DNA of 64,000 bases from NCBI GenBank assembly GCA_964368625.1, contig CAYJBH010000008.1, positions 32,602-96,601 on the forward strand. The letters run 5' to 3'. Shown piece by piece: positions 42,111 through 50,643 of the stretch. Below the pieces are notes generated by a model. That model was not told where the DNA came from, ran no database searches, and saw only the letters and a program-made list of their open reading frames with translations. The stretch comes from CAYJBH01 sp964368625 (GTDB lineage Bacteria > Bacillota > Clostridia > Oscillospirales > Ruminococcaceae). A program made the translations under genes and the position numbers. Every line of letters starts with the position of its first letter. The stretch's first letter is position 1.

Positions 42111-43154
42111 ATGACTTATAAAGAAAATTATTTAAAAACAGTGAATTTCGATACACCGGATTACATACCGATGGATTTTCATATTAATGCATCTTGTTTT
42201 AATAATTACGACCAAGACAGCTTGCTTGAGTTAATTGAAAATCACAAACTATTGTTTCCTAATTTTAATAAAGAAGTAGAATTTAAACCTCGTTATGCTA
42301 ACTGTTCAAGAAAGGAAAAACCATATCTTGATGATTTCTCCTGTCTTTGGCAAACTGCGGAAGATGGAATTACAGGAACAGTTGTAAAGCACCCTCTGTA
42401 TGACTGGGAGGATTTTAAAGACTATAAATCACCTGATCCTGAGATATGTATGGGTATAGGGGAAATAAATTGGAACGAGGTTGAAGACAAGGTAAAGAAT
42501 ACCCCCGGCGATTTACATATAGGTGGCTTAAGGCACGGGCATACTTTTTTGCAGCTGTGCGATATAAGAGGATTTGAAAATTTAATTTTTGACATGGTGG
42601 ACGAAGAGCCTAGGTTGTGGGAGTTGATAGAGCTTATAGAAAATTTTAATATGCATATAATTAATAAATATGTAAATTTTAAAGTAGATGTTATGTCTTA
42701 TGCTGAGGACTTGGGTATGCAAATTGGGCCAATGCTTTCGCCTGAACACTTTGTTAAGTACATTAAACCAAGCTATACGAGACTTATTAAGCCGGCAAAA
42801 GAAACAGGGATAAAAATACATATGCATTCCGACGGAGACATACGAACGCTTGTAGACGATATTATCGGAGCAGGTGTTGACATTATAAACTTGCAGGATT
42901 TAGTAAATGGAATAGATTGGATAGCAGATAAGTTTAGAAATAAAACATGTGTGGAACTTGATATTGATAGGCAAAATATCACTGTTTTTGGAAATGAAAG
43001 AGATATCGACGAACTAATTCGTGATTCTGTTACTAAAATTGGAACAAAACAAGGTGGATTAATGATGATATATGGATTATATCCCGGAGTTCCTCTTAAA
43101 AACATCAAAAGTTTAATGGATTCAATGGAAAGATATATGTTGTTTTATTGCTGA
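42111..43154 (+). CDS. Uroporphyrinogen decarboxylase-family protein (methyltransferase type)
   Basis: 347-aa TIM-barrel protein of the URO-D superfamily, which includes the cobamide:CoM-like methyltransferases MtaA/MtbA and many clostridial demethylases. Visible features: MTYKENYLKTVNFDTPDYIP at the N-terminus, MSYAEDLGMQIGPMLSPEHF, the metal-ligand-like HMHSDGDIRTLVDDII, and GVDIINLQDLVNGID near the end. There are no heme genes nearby, so corrinoid-linked methyl transfer is more likely than heme synthesis. No strong ribosome site precedes the ATG. Substrate unknown. Confidence 0.82.
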   Translation: MTYKENYLKTVNFDTPDYIPMDFHINASCFNNYDQDSLLELIENHKLLFPNFNKEVEFKPRYANCSRKEKPYLDDFSCLWQTAEDGITGTVVKHPLYDWEDFKDYKSPDPEICMGIGEINWNEVEDKVKNTPGDLHIGGLRHGHTFLQLCDIRGFENLIFDMVDEEPRLWELIELIENFNMHIINKYVNFKVDVMSYAEDLGMQIGPMLSPEHFVKYIKPSYTRLIKPAKETGIKIHMHSDGDIRTLVDDIIGAGVDIINLQDLVNGIDWIADKFRNKTCVELDIDRQNITVFGNERDIDELIRDSVTKIGTKQGGLMMIYGLYPGVPLKNIKSLMDSMERYMLFYC

Positions 43155-43328
43155 TTTTGCTCCTTAGGTAAACAAGTGCTTAAGTGGAGCGGTGTATCAT
43201 GGTAGTATAAGTTAAAATTAGCTTTAAAGAAGTTATACATTAAGATAAATGTTAAGCCTATAGCTGTGGATGCGACCGATTATTTCTTTTAAATGGTTAT
43301 ATGAAAAAATGAAGCTAACATATTTTTG

Positions 43329-43358
43329 TTGACACCATTGCAAAGAGAGATGTATAAT
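43329..43358 (+). promoter_or_regulatory. Promoter of the GGDEF-EAL gene
   Basis: TTGACA (43329-43334), 18-base spacer ending CAAAGAGAGATG, TATAAT (43353-43358). Transcription should start about 160 bases before the ATG. Confidence 0.85.
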
Positions 43359-43393
43359 GAATATATAATAGTGAAAAGAGTGTTATTATAAGT

Positions 43394-43509
43394 TAGATTT
43401 TTGTTGCGGGTAACAGGTTGGGATAATTTCCGGGGATGCCGAAATTATTGGAAATGCGTCTTGCAAAGACTCTCTCAGGCAATTAGGTTCGTGTTGTTCG
43501 TAAAATCTA
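43394..43509 (+). promoter_or_regulatory. Structured 5' leader RNA, candidate riboswitch
   Basis: TAGATTTT (43394-43401) pairs perfectly with AAAATCTA (43502-43509), closing about 100 nt. Inside are ATAATTTC/GAAATTAT (43423-43430 with 43441-43448, loop CGGGGATGCC) and GTCTT/AAGAC (43458-43462 with 43466-43470). A segment CTCTCAGGCAATTAGG recalls the conserved 3' half of glycine aptamers, but the rest does not fit that class. The closing stem ends five bases before the ribosome site AAAGGTG, so translation control is plausible. Class not recognised. Confidence 0.55.
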
Positions 43510-43525
43510 TTAAAGGTGCTCATGA

Positions 43526-45463
43526 ATGTTAGAATATAATCTATTGGCAGAATATGCATCACTTTTTATTTTAACGGCTATAATAATCAGCTTTAGGCGA
43601 GATTATGAAGCTAGAAATTTAAGGTATAAATTTTTAAAAGGTATGTATTATACTACTTTTATTAGTGTTGTTTTAACTATCCTATCTATTTTAACCACAA
43701 CTACCCTTGCAGCATATTCAAATTACTTTTTATCTTATACGTTAATGCTTTTGTATTTTGTGTTTTTACCTTGTTTGCCTGTGATGTTTATACTCTATTC
43801 AATTACATTAACCGAGCAAAACTCAACTATAAAAGACCATTATAAAAAGCTGTTCCCTTATTGTTTGCCATATATACTATACTTATTAGTTGTATTATCT
43901 AATGTATTCACTGATATAATATTTACCATTGATGAAAACCTTTATTATGTTAGAGGTGATTGGTATCAAGCTCCTTTTGTTGTGAGTGCATTTTATATAT
44001 TAGCGTTATTACTTCTTACAGTTAAAAACTCAAAAACTGTTTATAAAGAAATAATGCAGGTGTTAAGCTTTACCTTTATTTTTTCTTCAAGTATAACCAT
44101 ACTTCAATTTGTTATGGATGATGTTATCTTAACCGGTACAATTTATACTATAAGTGTTTTAGTTGTTCATCTATATATTCAAAACGTACGAAAATCTGCC
44201 GATCATTTAACAGGTGTTAACAATAGAATTGCGTTAACTCACAGAATAAACGAGAGTATTAAAAGCAACGTAGATTTCTCATTATACATAATAAGTTTGC
44301 GCAATTTTAAAAGCGTAAATAAACGATACGGTCTTGAAACAGGAGATAAATTATTAAGACTAGTTTCTGAAAACCTTTCAAAGAAATTTACTATATATAA
44401 CACCTATAGATACAGTGGTGATGAGTTTGCTATTCTTTCAAAAGATTTAAGCGAAAAATATTTTAACGAATTAACTACGGTAGTTGATTCATTAAACCAC
44501 CCAATTTCCATAGATGGGTTTGATATGGTTATTGACTTAATTTTTGTTAGAGTTGATTATCCTACTTTTTCTACTAATTCTAAGGATTTAATTTCAGCTG
44601 CCGATTACTCGGTGCGTACTTTAAAAGAAAAATCCGGTGGGGATAGATATTTATATGATATCTCTATTATAAACAATATGTCTCTACAAAATTTAATGAC
44701 ACAAAAAATTAAAGATGCTCTTACTAATGATAATTTTGTAGTTCACTATCAGCCGATTTTTGCTATTGACAAAAAGTCATTCTCTCAAGCCGAAGCATTA
44801 GTAAGGATGCTTGACAGCGATAAATTGTTATACCCAAATAGCTTTATTGACCTAGCTGAAAAAACCGGTTATATAACAAAAATCACCTATAAGGTTTTAG
44901 AGATTGTATGTAGAGATTTAAGAAATTTATTAGATAATAACCAGTTGAATCCGCAGTTTGAGTCTGTTTCAGTTAACTTTCCATACTATCAATTTACCTT
45001 GCCTACTATGGTTGAAGATGTTTTAGCAATTCTATCAAAATATAATATCCCGCCTTCCATGATTAGAATTGAAATAACAGAAAGAGTTCTTATTTCAGAT
45101 AGCTTTAACATGAAAGTTGTTATGAAAGAGATGCAGGAAAAAGGATTTATTTTTGAACTAGATGATTTTGGTATTGAGTATTCAAATATGAGTGTGCTTT
45201 TAGATTTGCCGCTTGATATAATTAAAATCGACAGAAGTCTTCTGCTTTCTGCAACTAAATCTCAAGAAAACAGAAAATTCTTTGAACACCTTATCTTAGG
45301 AATAAAATCTACAAATAAGAAGATTATTGTTGAAGGGATTGAAGAGGCAGAACAAAAAGACCTATGCGTTTCCTGTAAATGCGATTATATCCAAGGATAC
45401 TTTTTCTCAAAACCCACTTCTATTCATAATGCTCTCCCGTTAATAGGATTAAATAAAGATTAA
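43526..45463 (+). CDS. Membrane GGDEF-EAL cyclic-di-GMP enzyme
   Basis: 645 aa. Residues 1-225 hold about seven hydrophobic helices with no known sensor name. GGDEF domain (about 230-385) has the active-site variant YRYSGDEFAIL; SGDEF can be catalytic. No inhibitory RxxD precedes it. EAL domain (about 390-640) is complete: AEALVRM, VSVNFPYY, IEITERVL, ELDDFGIEYSN, IIKIDRSLL, IVEGIEE and YIQGYFFSKP. So phosphodiesterase activity is expected and cyclase activity possible. GGTG eight bases upstream sets the ATG. It is monocistronic, with a structured leader and its own terminator. Confidence 0.93.
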   Translation: MLEYNLLAEYASLFILTAIIISFRRDYEARNLRYKFLKGMYYTTFISVVLTILSILTTTTLAAYSNYFLSYTLMLLYFVFLPCLPVMFILYSITLTEQNSTIKDHYKKLFPYCLPYILYLLVVLSNVFTDIIFTIDENLYYVRGDWYQAPFVVSAFYILALLLLTVKNSKTVYKEIMQVLSFTFIFSSSITILQFVMDDVILTGTIYTISVLVVHLYIQNVRKSADHLTGVNNRIALTHRINESIKSNVDFSLYIISLRNFKSVNKRYGLETGDKLLRLVSENLSKKFTIYNTYRYSGDEFAILSKDLSEKYFNELTTVVDSLNHPISIDGFDMVIDLIFVRVDYPTFSTNSKDLISAADYSVRTLKEKSGGDRYLYDISIINNMSLQNLMTQKIKDALTNDNFVVHYQPIFAIDKKSFSQAEALVRMLDSDKLLYPNSFIDLAEKTGYITKITYKVLEIVCRDLRNLLDNNQLNPQFESVSVNFPYYQFTLPTMVEDVLAILSKYNIPPSMIRIEITERVLISDSFNMKVVMKEMQEKGFIFELDDFGIEYSNMSVLLDLPLDIIKIDRSLLLSATKSQENRKFFEHLILGIKSTNKKIIVEGIEEAEQKDLCVSCKCDYIQGYFFSKPTSIHNALPLIGLNKD

Positions 45464-45524
45464 TTGGTTTTTCTAAGAAGAGGTAATTGATCAATAATAT
45501 CATGAATTAAATAGTGAAATCATT

Positions 45525-45548
45525 AAGGCACAGCTAAGGCTGTGCCTT
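45525..45548 (+). terminator. Intrinsic terminator after the GGDEF-EAL gene
   Basis: AAGGCACAGC, TAAG, GCTGTGCCTT then TTG. Same stem as the terminator at 41977-42000. Confidence 0.9.
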
Positions 45549-45846
45549 TTGTTGCACACCGTGCTAATAGCTGAATCTTAAAAACAAATTTTTTTGAAAG
45601 CGATAGGCTTTGCTTGTGATCAAATCCTTAACTGAAATGGGATTAACACTATCAAAGATTAAAGAGTATTTTAAAAACAAGATCCGCCCTAAACGGTATT
45701 ACACTTATAGAAGAGCATGAACAAATATTAGAAGAAATTAAGAATTTAAAAACTACTTAAGAGCGAATTAAAGTAAAAAAGATACAATCAAAATTTTTTT
45801 ACGATATAATTACGATGGGACTCATATCTATTTCGAAGAACAAGAG
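45549..45846. other. Intergenic stretch with degraded coding traces
   Basis: No intact gene. One 37-codon frame without a start (45647-45757, stop 45758-45760) ends HEQILEEIKNLKTT and looks like the tail of a coiled-coil protein. A second frame, open from 45772, runs without a start codon (DGTHIYFEEQE) into the 98-codon gene at 45847. The pattern suggests decayed genes. Confidence 0.4.
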
Positions 45847-46143
45847 ATGCCCTTTATTACCGCGAGTGATGAAAACGATTACTACACCGCGCTTACAATA
45901 TATATTACAAGAGCCAATGAAGTAACACTGAACTTTCCTTTTGCAGTTGGGCATATAATTATTAATGAAGATATAGAAAAGAAGGAATATTTTGATTATT
46001 ATTTCAGTAAAACAAAATCTAGGGGGAAGTCTACTTTAGTTAAACCTGTTGGGAATTATTTGTTCTATTACCATGAAAATGGATATTTCACTATTGATAG
46101 TACTTATGAAAAACATTACATTATGCAAGCGAGAACGACATAA
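45847..46143 (+). CDS. Hypothetical protein, possibly 5'-truncated
   Basis: 98 aa, MPFITASDENDYYTALTIYI onward, ending YEKHYIMQARTT. No motif recognised and no good ribosome site. The reading frame continues 25 codons upstream (to 45772) with protein-like sequence but no standard start codon, so this may be the rest of a longer gene that lost its 5' end. Not adjacent to any gene of known function except the small frame downstream. Confidence 0.4.
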   Translation: MPFITASDENDYYTALTIYITRANEVTLNFPFAVGHIIINEDIEKKEYFDYYFSKTKSRGKSTLVKPVGNYLFYYHENGYFTIDSTYEKHYIMQARTT

Positions 46144-46158
46144 TATGGGGGTGAGCAC

Positions 46159-46236
46159 ATGATTTTAGACGAATTAGCTGTTGATGGAATTGATAATTAT
46201 GTTATTAAAATTTCTGTTGAGGTAAAAAATAGATAA
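46159..46236 (+). CDS. Short frame of 25 residues
   Basis: MILDELAVDGIDNYVIKISV then EVKNR, preceded by GGGGGTGAG at proper spacing. Lies 15 bases after the previous hypothetical gene. It could be a real small protein or the start of a truncated gene; no similarity recognised. Confidence 0.3.
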   Translation: MILDELAVDGIDNYVIKISVEVKNR

Positions 46237-46262
46237 CATTCGTATTTATATCACAAATTTTC

Positions 46263-46291
46263 TTGATATTATACATTTTTTTTGTTATAAT
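46263..46291 (+). promoter_or_regulatory. Promoter of the Mrp antiporter operon
   Basis: TTGATA (46263-46268), 17 bases, TATAAT (46286-46291), about 38 bases before the MrpE start. Confidence 0.8.
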
Positions 46292-46328
46292 TGATTCAAG
46301 ATTATGTTGCTGTATAGGGAGGGTGTGC

Positions 46329-46820
46329 ATGCTTAGATGGGTAGAACGCAGCATAATACCTGTGTTCTTTTTTATTATTTGGATAATTATGAACGAAGGG
46401 TTTAGCTGGTATAATGCTATTTGCGGTGTCATTGTTGTGGAGCTAAGCTTGCGTTTAAGCTCTTATCTACTGGGGTTCAATTATGTTGAGGTGTTTTACC
46501 TGCCAGTTTTTAAGTTTATAAAGTATCTAGTATTTTTAATTGGTAAAATATATATTTCAGGCATAAGCGCCACCTATATGATAGTTACAGGTAAAACCAA
46601 TCCCGGCTTTATTAATTATAACATTGATAAGAGAATAAAAAATGTTTTACTACACAATTTAATTGCCTCTTCAATAACTCTTACGCCGGGAACTATCACT
46701 GTGGAAAACAAGGGTGGTGAGCTTACCGTGCTAGCACTTCACTCTGAAAATGAACACTCGGTAGAGGTGTTTGAGCCACTGCTGATTGCAATAGAAGATT
46801 CGATGAATAATGATGAATAA
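46329..46820 (+). CDS. mrpE: Na+/H+ antiporter subunit MrpE/MnhE
   Basis: 163-aa membrane subunit of the multisubunit Mrp cation/proton antiporter. N-terminal helices (SIIPVFFFIIWIIMNEGFSW), then the conserved end LIASSITLTPGTITVENKGG followed by VLALH, typical of MnhE. The frame is open upstream, but AGGGAGGG precedes the ATG at 46329. First gene of a seven-gene operon. Confidence 0.93.
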   Translation: MLRWVERSIIPVFFFIIWIIMNEGFSWYNAICGVIVVELSLRLSSYLLGFNYVEVFYLPVFKFIKYLVFLIGKIYISGISATYMIVTGKTNPGFINYNIDKRIKNVLLHNLIASSITLTPGTITVENKGGELTVLALHSENEHSVEVFEPLLIAIEDSMNNDE

Positions 46821-46831
46821 TGGTGTAGCTT

Positions 46832-47101
46832 ATGTTTATACAGTATATGATAATAGTATTAATTGTGGCAAGCTTTGCAAGCTGCGTACGAATAATAATT
46901 GGGCCATCATTATGGGACAGGCTACTTGGCTGTTCTTTGCTTTGCAGTAAAATTATTGTAATAATAATTCTGTTTTCTTTAGTGCACGGACAAACATATT
47001 ATCTAGATATCGGAATAGTTATTGCAATTCTGGGATTTGTTGGCACAACCTCGGTGTCAAGATTTTTAAGAAAGAACAATCGTAACGAGACAAATTTATG
47101 A
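46832..47101 (+). CDS. mrpF: Antiporter subunit MrpF/MnhF
   Basis: 89 aa with three helices. The family motif RIIIGPSLWDRLLGCSLLCS is clear, and the C-terminal half has YYLDIGIVIAILGFVGTTSV. Overlaps mrpG by four bases. Confidence 0.93.
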   Translation: MFIQYMIIVLIVASFASCVRIIIGPSLWDRLLGCSLLCSKIIVIIILFSLVHGQTYYLDIGIVIAILGFVGTTSVSRFLRKNNRNETNL

Positions 47102-47409
47102 TAACTTTAGGCTATGCATTAATAGTTTTAGGAGCTGCGTTTATTTATATTGGTTTATATGGTATATATAAATTTAATAACTTCTATGCAAGGCTATTAG
47201 CAGCTGCGGATATAGATACATTTGGTGTGATTAATATTTTATTAGGTGTAATAATTATAAGCGGCATAAATTCATTTTCATTCAAGGTGGCGCTGTTGAT
47301 GTGTATCATACTAATAATTAATCCAATTGTATCCTCCTCAATTGCTTCATCAGCTTATTTTTCGGGCTATAAAATTAAAGAGAAGGAGAAGAATGATGAC
47401 AATAGATAA
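47098..47409 (+). CDS. mrpG: Antiporter subunit MrpG/MnhG
   Basis: 103 aa with three helices: LGYALIVLGAAFIYIGLYGI, the motif KFNNFYARLLAAADIDTFG, and NPIVSSSIASSAYFSGY. Start ATG overlaps the mrpF stop (ATGA). Confidence 0.93.
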   Translation: MITLGYALIVLGAAFIYIGLYGIYKFNNFYARLLAAADIDTFGVINILLGVIIISGINSFSFKVALLMCIILIINPIVSSSIASSAYFSGYKIKEKEKNDDNR

Positions 47410-47968
47410 ACTTGTTTTTTTATTGATGTTAGCCACTGCTTTGTTTATTGTTAGTAGCAGAAATTATAAGCGAATAATAGTAGCACTTTGCGCACTTTCT
47501 CTTTTGGCGGCGTTTTGTTATTTAATATATCATGCTCCGGATGTTGCTATTGCAGAGGCGGTAATAGGAAGCGCACTCTCTACAATTTTATACATAGTGG
47601 CACTAAAAAAACATCGCAACTTCTATCTGTACTTTTCATCTAAAACGCAGGAGAAGTTGAGCGATTTTAAAGTAAAGGCACAGATGGAAGAGATAGTTTC
47701 AAAGATAAGAGACTATTGCAGTGAAAATGATTTGGAAATGCAAACGGTTTTCACCAGTGAGAGTCCTGCTGATATTGAAAAGGAACACCTTTATGATTTA
47801 ATTTTAGAAAAAGAAAACGATAAGATGGTCGTTTATGGTTCTGATATGGAAAAACATGTTATGACGATTAAAACTATACTCGGAAATAGCGTTGATAAAG
47901 AAAAGTTGGAGCTAAAAACCTTTGATAACGTGGAACTTTACACGGCAGGAGGAGAGGAGGTTTCGTGA
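47393..47968 (+). CDS. MbhD/DUF4040-type subunit (C-terminal MrpA part) with soluble tail
   Basis: 191 aa. About the first 85 residues are three helices with HAPDVAIAEAVIGSALSTIL, the hallmark of MbhD and of the corresponding C-terminal section of MrpA. The remaining ~105 residues are soluble (SKIRDYCSENDLEMQTVFTS onward) and may form a regulatory or interface domain; this extension is not standard. GAAGGAGAAG sits right before the ATG pair at 47393/47396. The large antiporter half of MrpA is absent from the operon. Confidence 0.88.
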   Translation: MMTIDKLVFLLMLATALFIVSSRNYKRIIVALCALSLLAAFCYLIYHAPDVAIAEAVIGSALSTILYIVALKKHRNFYLYFSSKTQEKLSDFKVKAQMEEIVSKIRDYCSENDLEMQTVFTSESPADIEKEHLYDLILEKENDKMVVYGSDMEKHVMTIKTILGNSVDKEKLELKTFDNVELYTAGGEEVS

Positions 47969-48642
47969 GAAAGATTAGGGTTTTCGGTTTGTTTTTAACA
48001 GCTGTTTGTGCAGCTGTATCCCTCTATCTTTCAAGTGGAGTAAAAGTAGTAAATATTCAGGACCTATATGATCTTGTGCTTGCAAACTACTATGGAGATA
48101 CAGGAGCACACAACTCTGTTGCAGCAATTTATTTGAACTACAGGGTTTTTGATACTATATTTGAAGCTTTAATGTTACTTGTTAGCGTTATGGGTGTAAT
48201 ACATTTTTCAAGATACGATCATGAATTGATACCCAAAACTGCAGCTGAATATGAGTCGCATTCTGTCGTTAACAACGCTAAAAACAGTATAGCCATGGTG
48301 GTTCCAATGATAATTATGCTATCAGCATATCTCATTATTAACGGACACAATACTCCAGGTGGAGGGTTTCAAGGTGGTGCGGCACTGTCTTCCGCCTTTA
48401 TATGTGTTTACCTTGTAAGACCGGATAGGATGATTAATTTCTATTTTTATGAGAAGGTTGAAAAGATACTGTTTCTCTTTATTGCATTATTTGCACTAAG
48501 CTTTGCTGTGTCTAACCTGTATATTGAGTATGCAAGTTATAACTTAATTTACCTAATTATTATGAATCTGCTCATAGGCTTAAAGGTGTTTTGTGGGCTT
48601 AGTATAATATTTTATAGGTTTGTTCACTATGAAGATGCATGA
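47965..48642 (+). CDS. Fused MbhE + MrpB/MnhB subunit
   Basis: 225 aa. The first ~90 residues resemble MbhE (two helices around a loop with NYRVFDTIFEALMLLVSVMG); the rest is MnhB with VVPMIIMLSAYLIINGHNTP followed by GGGFQGGAALSSAFI. Start codon GTG overlaps the previous stop (GTGA), with GGAGGAGAGGAGG upstream. Confidence 0.9.
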   Translation: MRKIRVFGLFLTAVCAAVSLYLSSGVKVVNIQDLYDLVLANYYGDTGAHNSVAAIYLNYRVFDTIFEALMLLVSVMGVIHFSRYDHELIPKTAAEYESHSVVNNAKNSIAMVVPMIIMLSAYLIINGHNTPGGGFQGGAALSSAFICVYLVRPDRMINFYFYEKVEKILFLFIALFALSFAVSNLYIEYASYNLIYLIIMNLLIGLKVFCGLSIIFYRFVHYEDA

Positions 48643-48653
48643 AAGGAGAGAGC

Positions 48654-49016
48654 ATGAACTTCTTAACAGGAGAAAACGTAGCAATATTGTTGTTTTTTAT
48701 AGGCCTATACGGAATTTTCAGTAGCAGAAGAATGCTAAAAACAATTGTTTCAATAGCAATTATGGAGGTGGCTGTGGTTACTTTTTATTTAACGATGGGA
48801 GCTACCCCAGAAGATGTTGCACCTATCAATGTAACAGCCGCACAGCAATCACTTGTTGGCGTTGCCGATCCCCTGCCACAGGCGCTGATGATTACGGCGA
48901 TAGTTATAGGTGTTGCCGTAACAGCTACAGCACTTTGTATGTTTATTCACCTATATCATTTATATGGAAACTCCGACTGGAGTCAAATACATAAAATGAG
49001 AATAGAGCAGTCGTGA
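48654..49016 (+). CDS. mrpC: Antiporter subunit MrpC/MnhC (NuoK-like)
   Basis: 120 aa, three helices: AILLFFIGLYGIFSSRRMLK, IVSIAIMEVAVVTFYLTMG, and DPLPQALMITAIVIGVAVTA, the conserved NuoK-type motif. AAGGAGAG precedes the ATG at 48654; an earlier in-frame ATG at 48639 lacks a site. Confidence 0.94.
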   Translation: MNFLTGENVAILLFFIGLYGIFSSRRMLKTIVSIAIMEVAVVTFYLTMGATPEDVAPINVTAAQQSLVGVADPLPQALMITAIVIGVAVTATALCMFIHLYHLYGNSDWSQIHKMRIEQS

Positions 49017-50602
49017 TGTTGTTGCTATATTTCGTTGTAGTGCCAATTCTTGTAGGTGTTTGTATTTATACGATACCAAAGGTATCGATAAGAATCCTTG
49101 TGTTTTTGGCAGAAATATTTTTAATTACATTGTTTTTTATAACGCTTGTTGACATAGGTCAAAACGGTGTTATGAAAAACATTTTGGGTGCGCAAAATTC
49201 TGTTATGGGAATAGTGTTAATTGCGGATCGATTTAATATTATCCTTGTAGGGCTTTCTGTAATGCTGTTCTTTGCTTGTTTTGTATACACAATGAAAGAG
49301 GGCTTTTTTAATAAAAAATTTGCAATGCTATTTTTTATACTTCAAGGTCTATTAAGTGGAGTGTTTTTAAGTGATGATCTATTTAACATTTATGTTTTGC
49401 TTGAAGTTGCAACCATAGTGGTGTCTATACTAATCATGTTTAAAAAGGATAGCCGTTCAATGTACGACGGGATGGTTTATTTATTATCCCAGGTGATCTG
49501 CATGGTGTTTTACCTTTTTGGCGTGGGCTATCTATATAAAATATTTGGCATGTTATCAATAGTGAGAATTAAAGAGCTTATAGGTTATGCAGATTCACAG
49601 TCGTTGATTCTACCGTTTGCTTTTATTATGACGGCGGTTTGCTTAAAGAGTGCATTTTTTCCGCTCTTTAGCTGGCTACCGCGCGCCCACGGAACACCCA
49701 GTGCCCCCTCAGCGGTTTCAGCAATACTTTCGGGGCTTTATGTGAAAAACGGTATATACCTCTTTTATGTATTTACAAATTTGTTTGGCGAAGCAATAGA
49801 TTATCATTTGTTTTTTATTTTGATAGGTGCAATAACTTCAATTTTAGGCATTTTTTTTGCATTAACCCAAACCGATATAAAACTTATTCTAGCATACTCC
49901 ACCGTATCACAAATAGGACTCATTGCAATAGCACTAAGTGTAGACAATCAAATATCAAACATTGGAGGAGTTTATCACATAATTTGTCATGCAATAAATA
50001 AAGCACTACTTTTTTTATCTGCTGGAATGATAATAAAAAGGTATAAAACGAGGAATATTCAAGAAATTGTTGGAGTTTTTAAAACGATGCCTGTAACATC
50101 TGTTATAACAATAATAGGAATATTAGGTATTACGGGCGCCCCACTACTCAATGGCAGCGTATCAAAGTATTTTATTCAGTATGGGATGCATGGAACATGG
50201 GTTGAATATCTGTTGATAGCCATAAATGTTGGTACTGTTTTAGTTTTTACGAGATACTCTTACATGTTTTTAGGTAAGGGGGGGAAGATAGAAGGCGGTG
50301 TGCTTTTAAAAAGAATAGTAATACTTATATTGGGGCTAGCTTGTATTGCAGGAGGGGTATTTGGTACCAACTTTATGCAGTTTATCTTTTTGGAGAACCT
50401 CAGCATAAATGCAGCTGTGTATCTTCAAAAATCTGCTATATACTTTGTGTCAATTATTCTAGCATATTTTGTAAATAAATATTTTATTAAGGATAATTGG
50501 TTGCTTGAAAAAATGGGCAGAGTATCACTGAATTTTCAACAAATAATTATTGCAATGCTAATGTTTTTCATTGCGATAACTATGGTGCAAATTTTTATCT
50601 GA
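49013..50602 (+). CDS. mrpD: Antiporter subunit MrpD/MnhD (NuoM/N-like)
   Basis: 529-aa proton/cation-translocating subunit of the ND2/ND4/ND5 family, about 14 helices. Key parts: LLEVATIVVSILIMFKKDSR with the conserved Glu in DLFNIYVLLEVAT, LKSAFFPLFSWLPRAHGTPS, VSQIGLIAIAL and YHIICHAINKALLFLSAGMI with a conserved Lys. GTG at 49013 overlaps the mrpC stop; ATG at 49016 is the alternative. It is the only antiporter-like subunit in this operon. Confidence 0.95.
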   Translation: MMLLLYFVVVPILVGVCIYTIPKVSIRILVFLAEIFLITLFFITLVDIGQNGVMKNILGAQNSVMGIVLIADRFNIILVGLSVMLFFACFVYTMKEGFFNKKFAMLFFILQGLLSGVFLSDDLFNIYVLLEVATIVVSILIMFKKDSRSMYDGMVYLLSQVICMVFYLFGVGYLYKIFGMLSIVRIKELIGYADSQSLILPFAFIMTAVCLKSAFFPLFSWLPRAHGTPSAPSAVSAILSGLYVKNGIYLFYVFTNLFGEAIDYHLFFILIGAITSILGIFFALTQTDIKLILAYSTVSQIGLIAIALSVDNQISNIGGVYHIICHAINKALLFLSAGMIIKRYKTRNIQEIVGVFKTMPVTSVITIIGILGITGAPLLNGSVSKYFIQYGMHGTWVEYLLIAINVGTVLVFTRYSYMFLGKGGKIEGGVLLKRIVILILGLACIAGGVFGTNFMQFIFLENLSINAAVYLQKSAIYFVSIILAYFVNKYFIKDNWLLEKMGRVSLNFQQIIIAMLMFFIAITMVQIFI

Positions 50603-50643
50603 GGGATAATATACTAATCATCTTTAAAGGTTGCAGAGGTTGA

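Noticed and set aside
43394..43509. Call as a glycine or cyclic-di-GMP riboswitch
   Set aside because: Only one short segment resembles the glycine aptamer and the cyclic-di-GMP class I core is absent, so no class was assigned.
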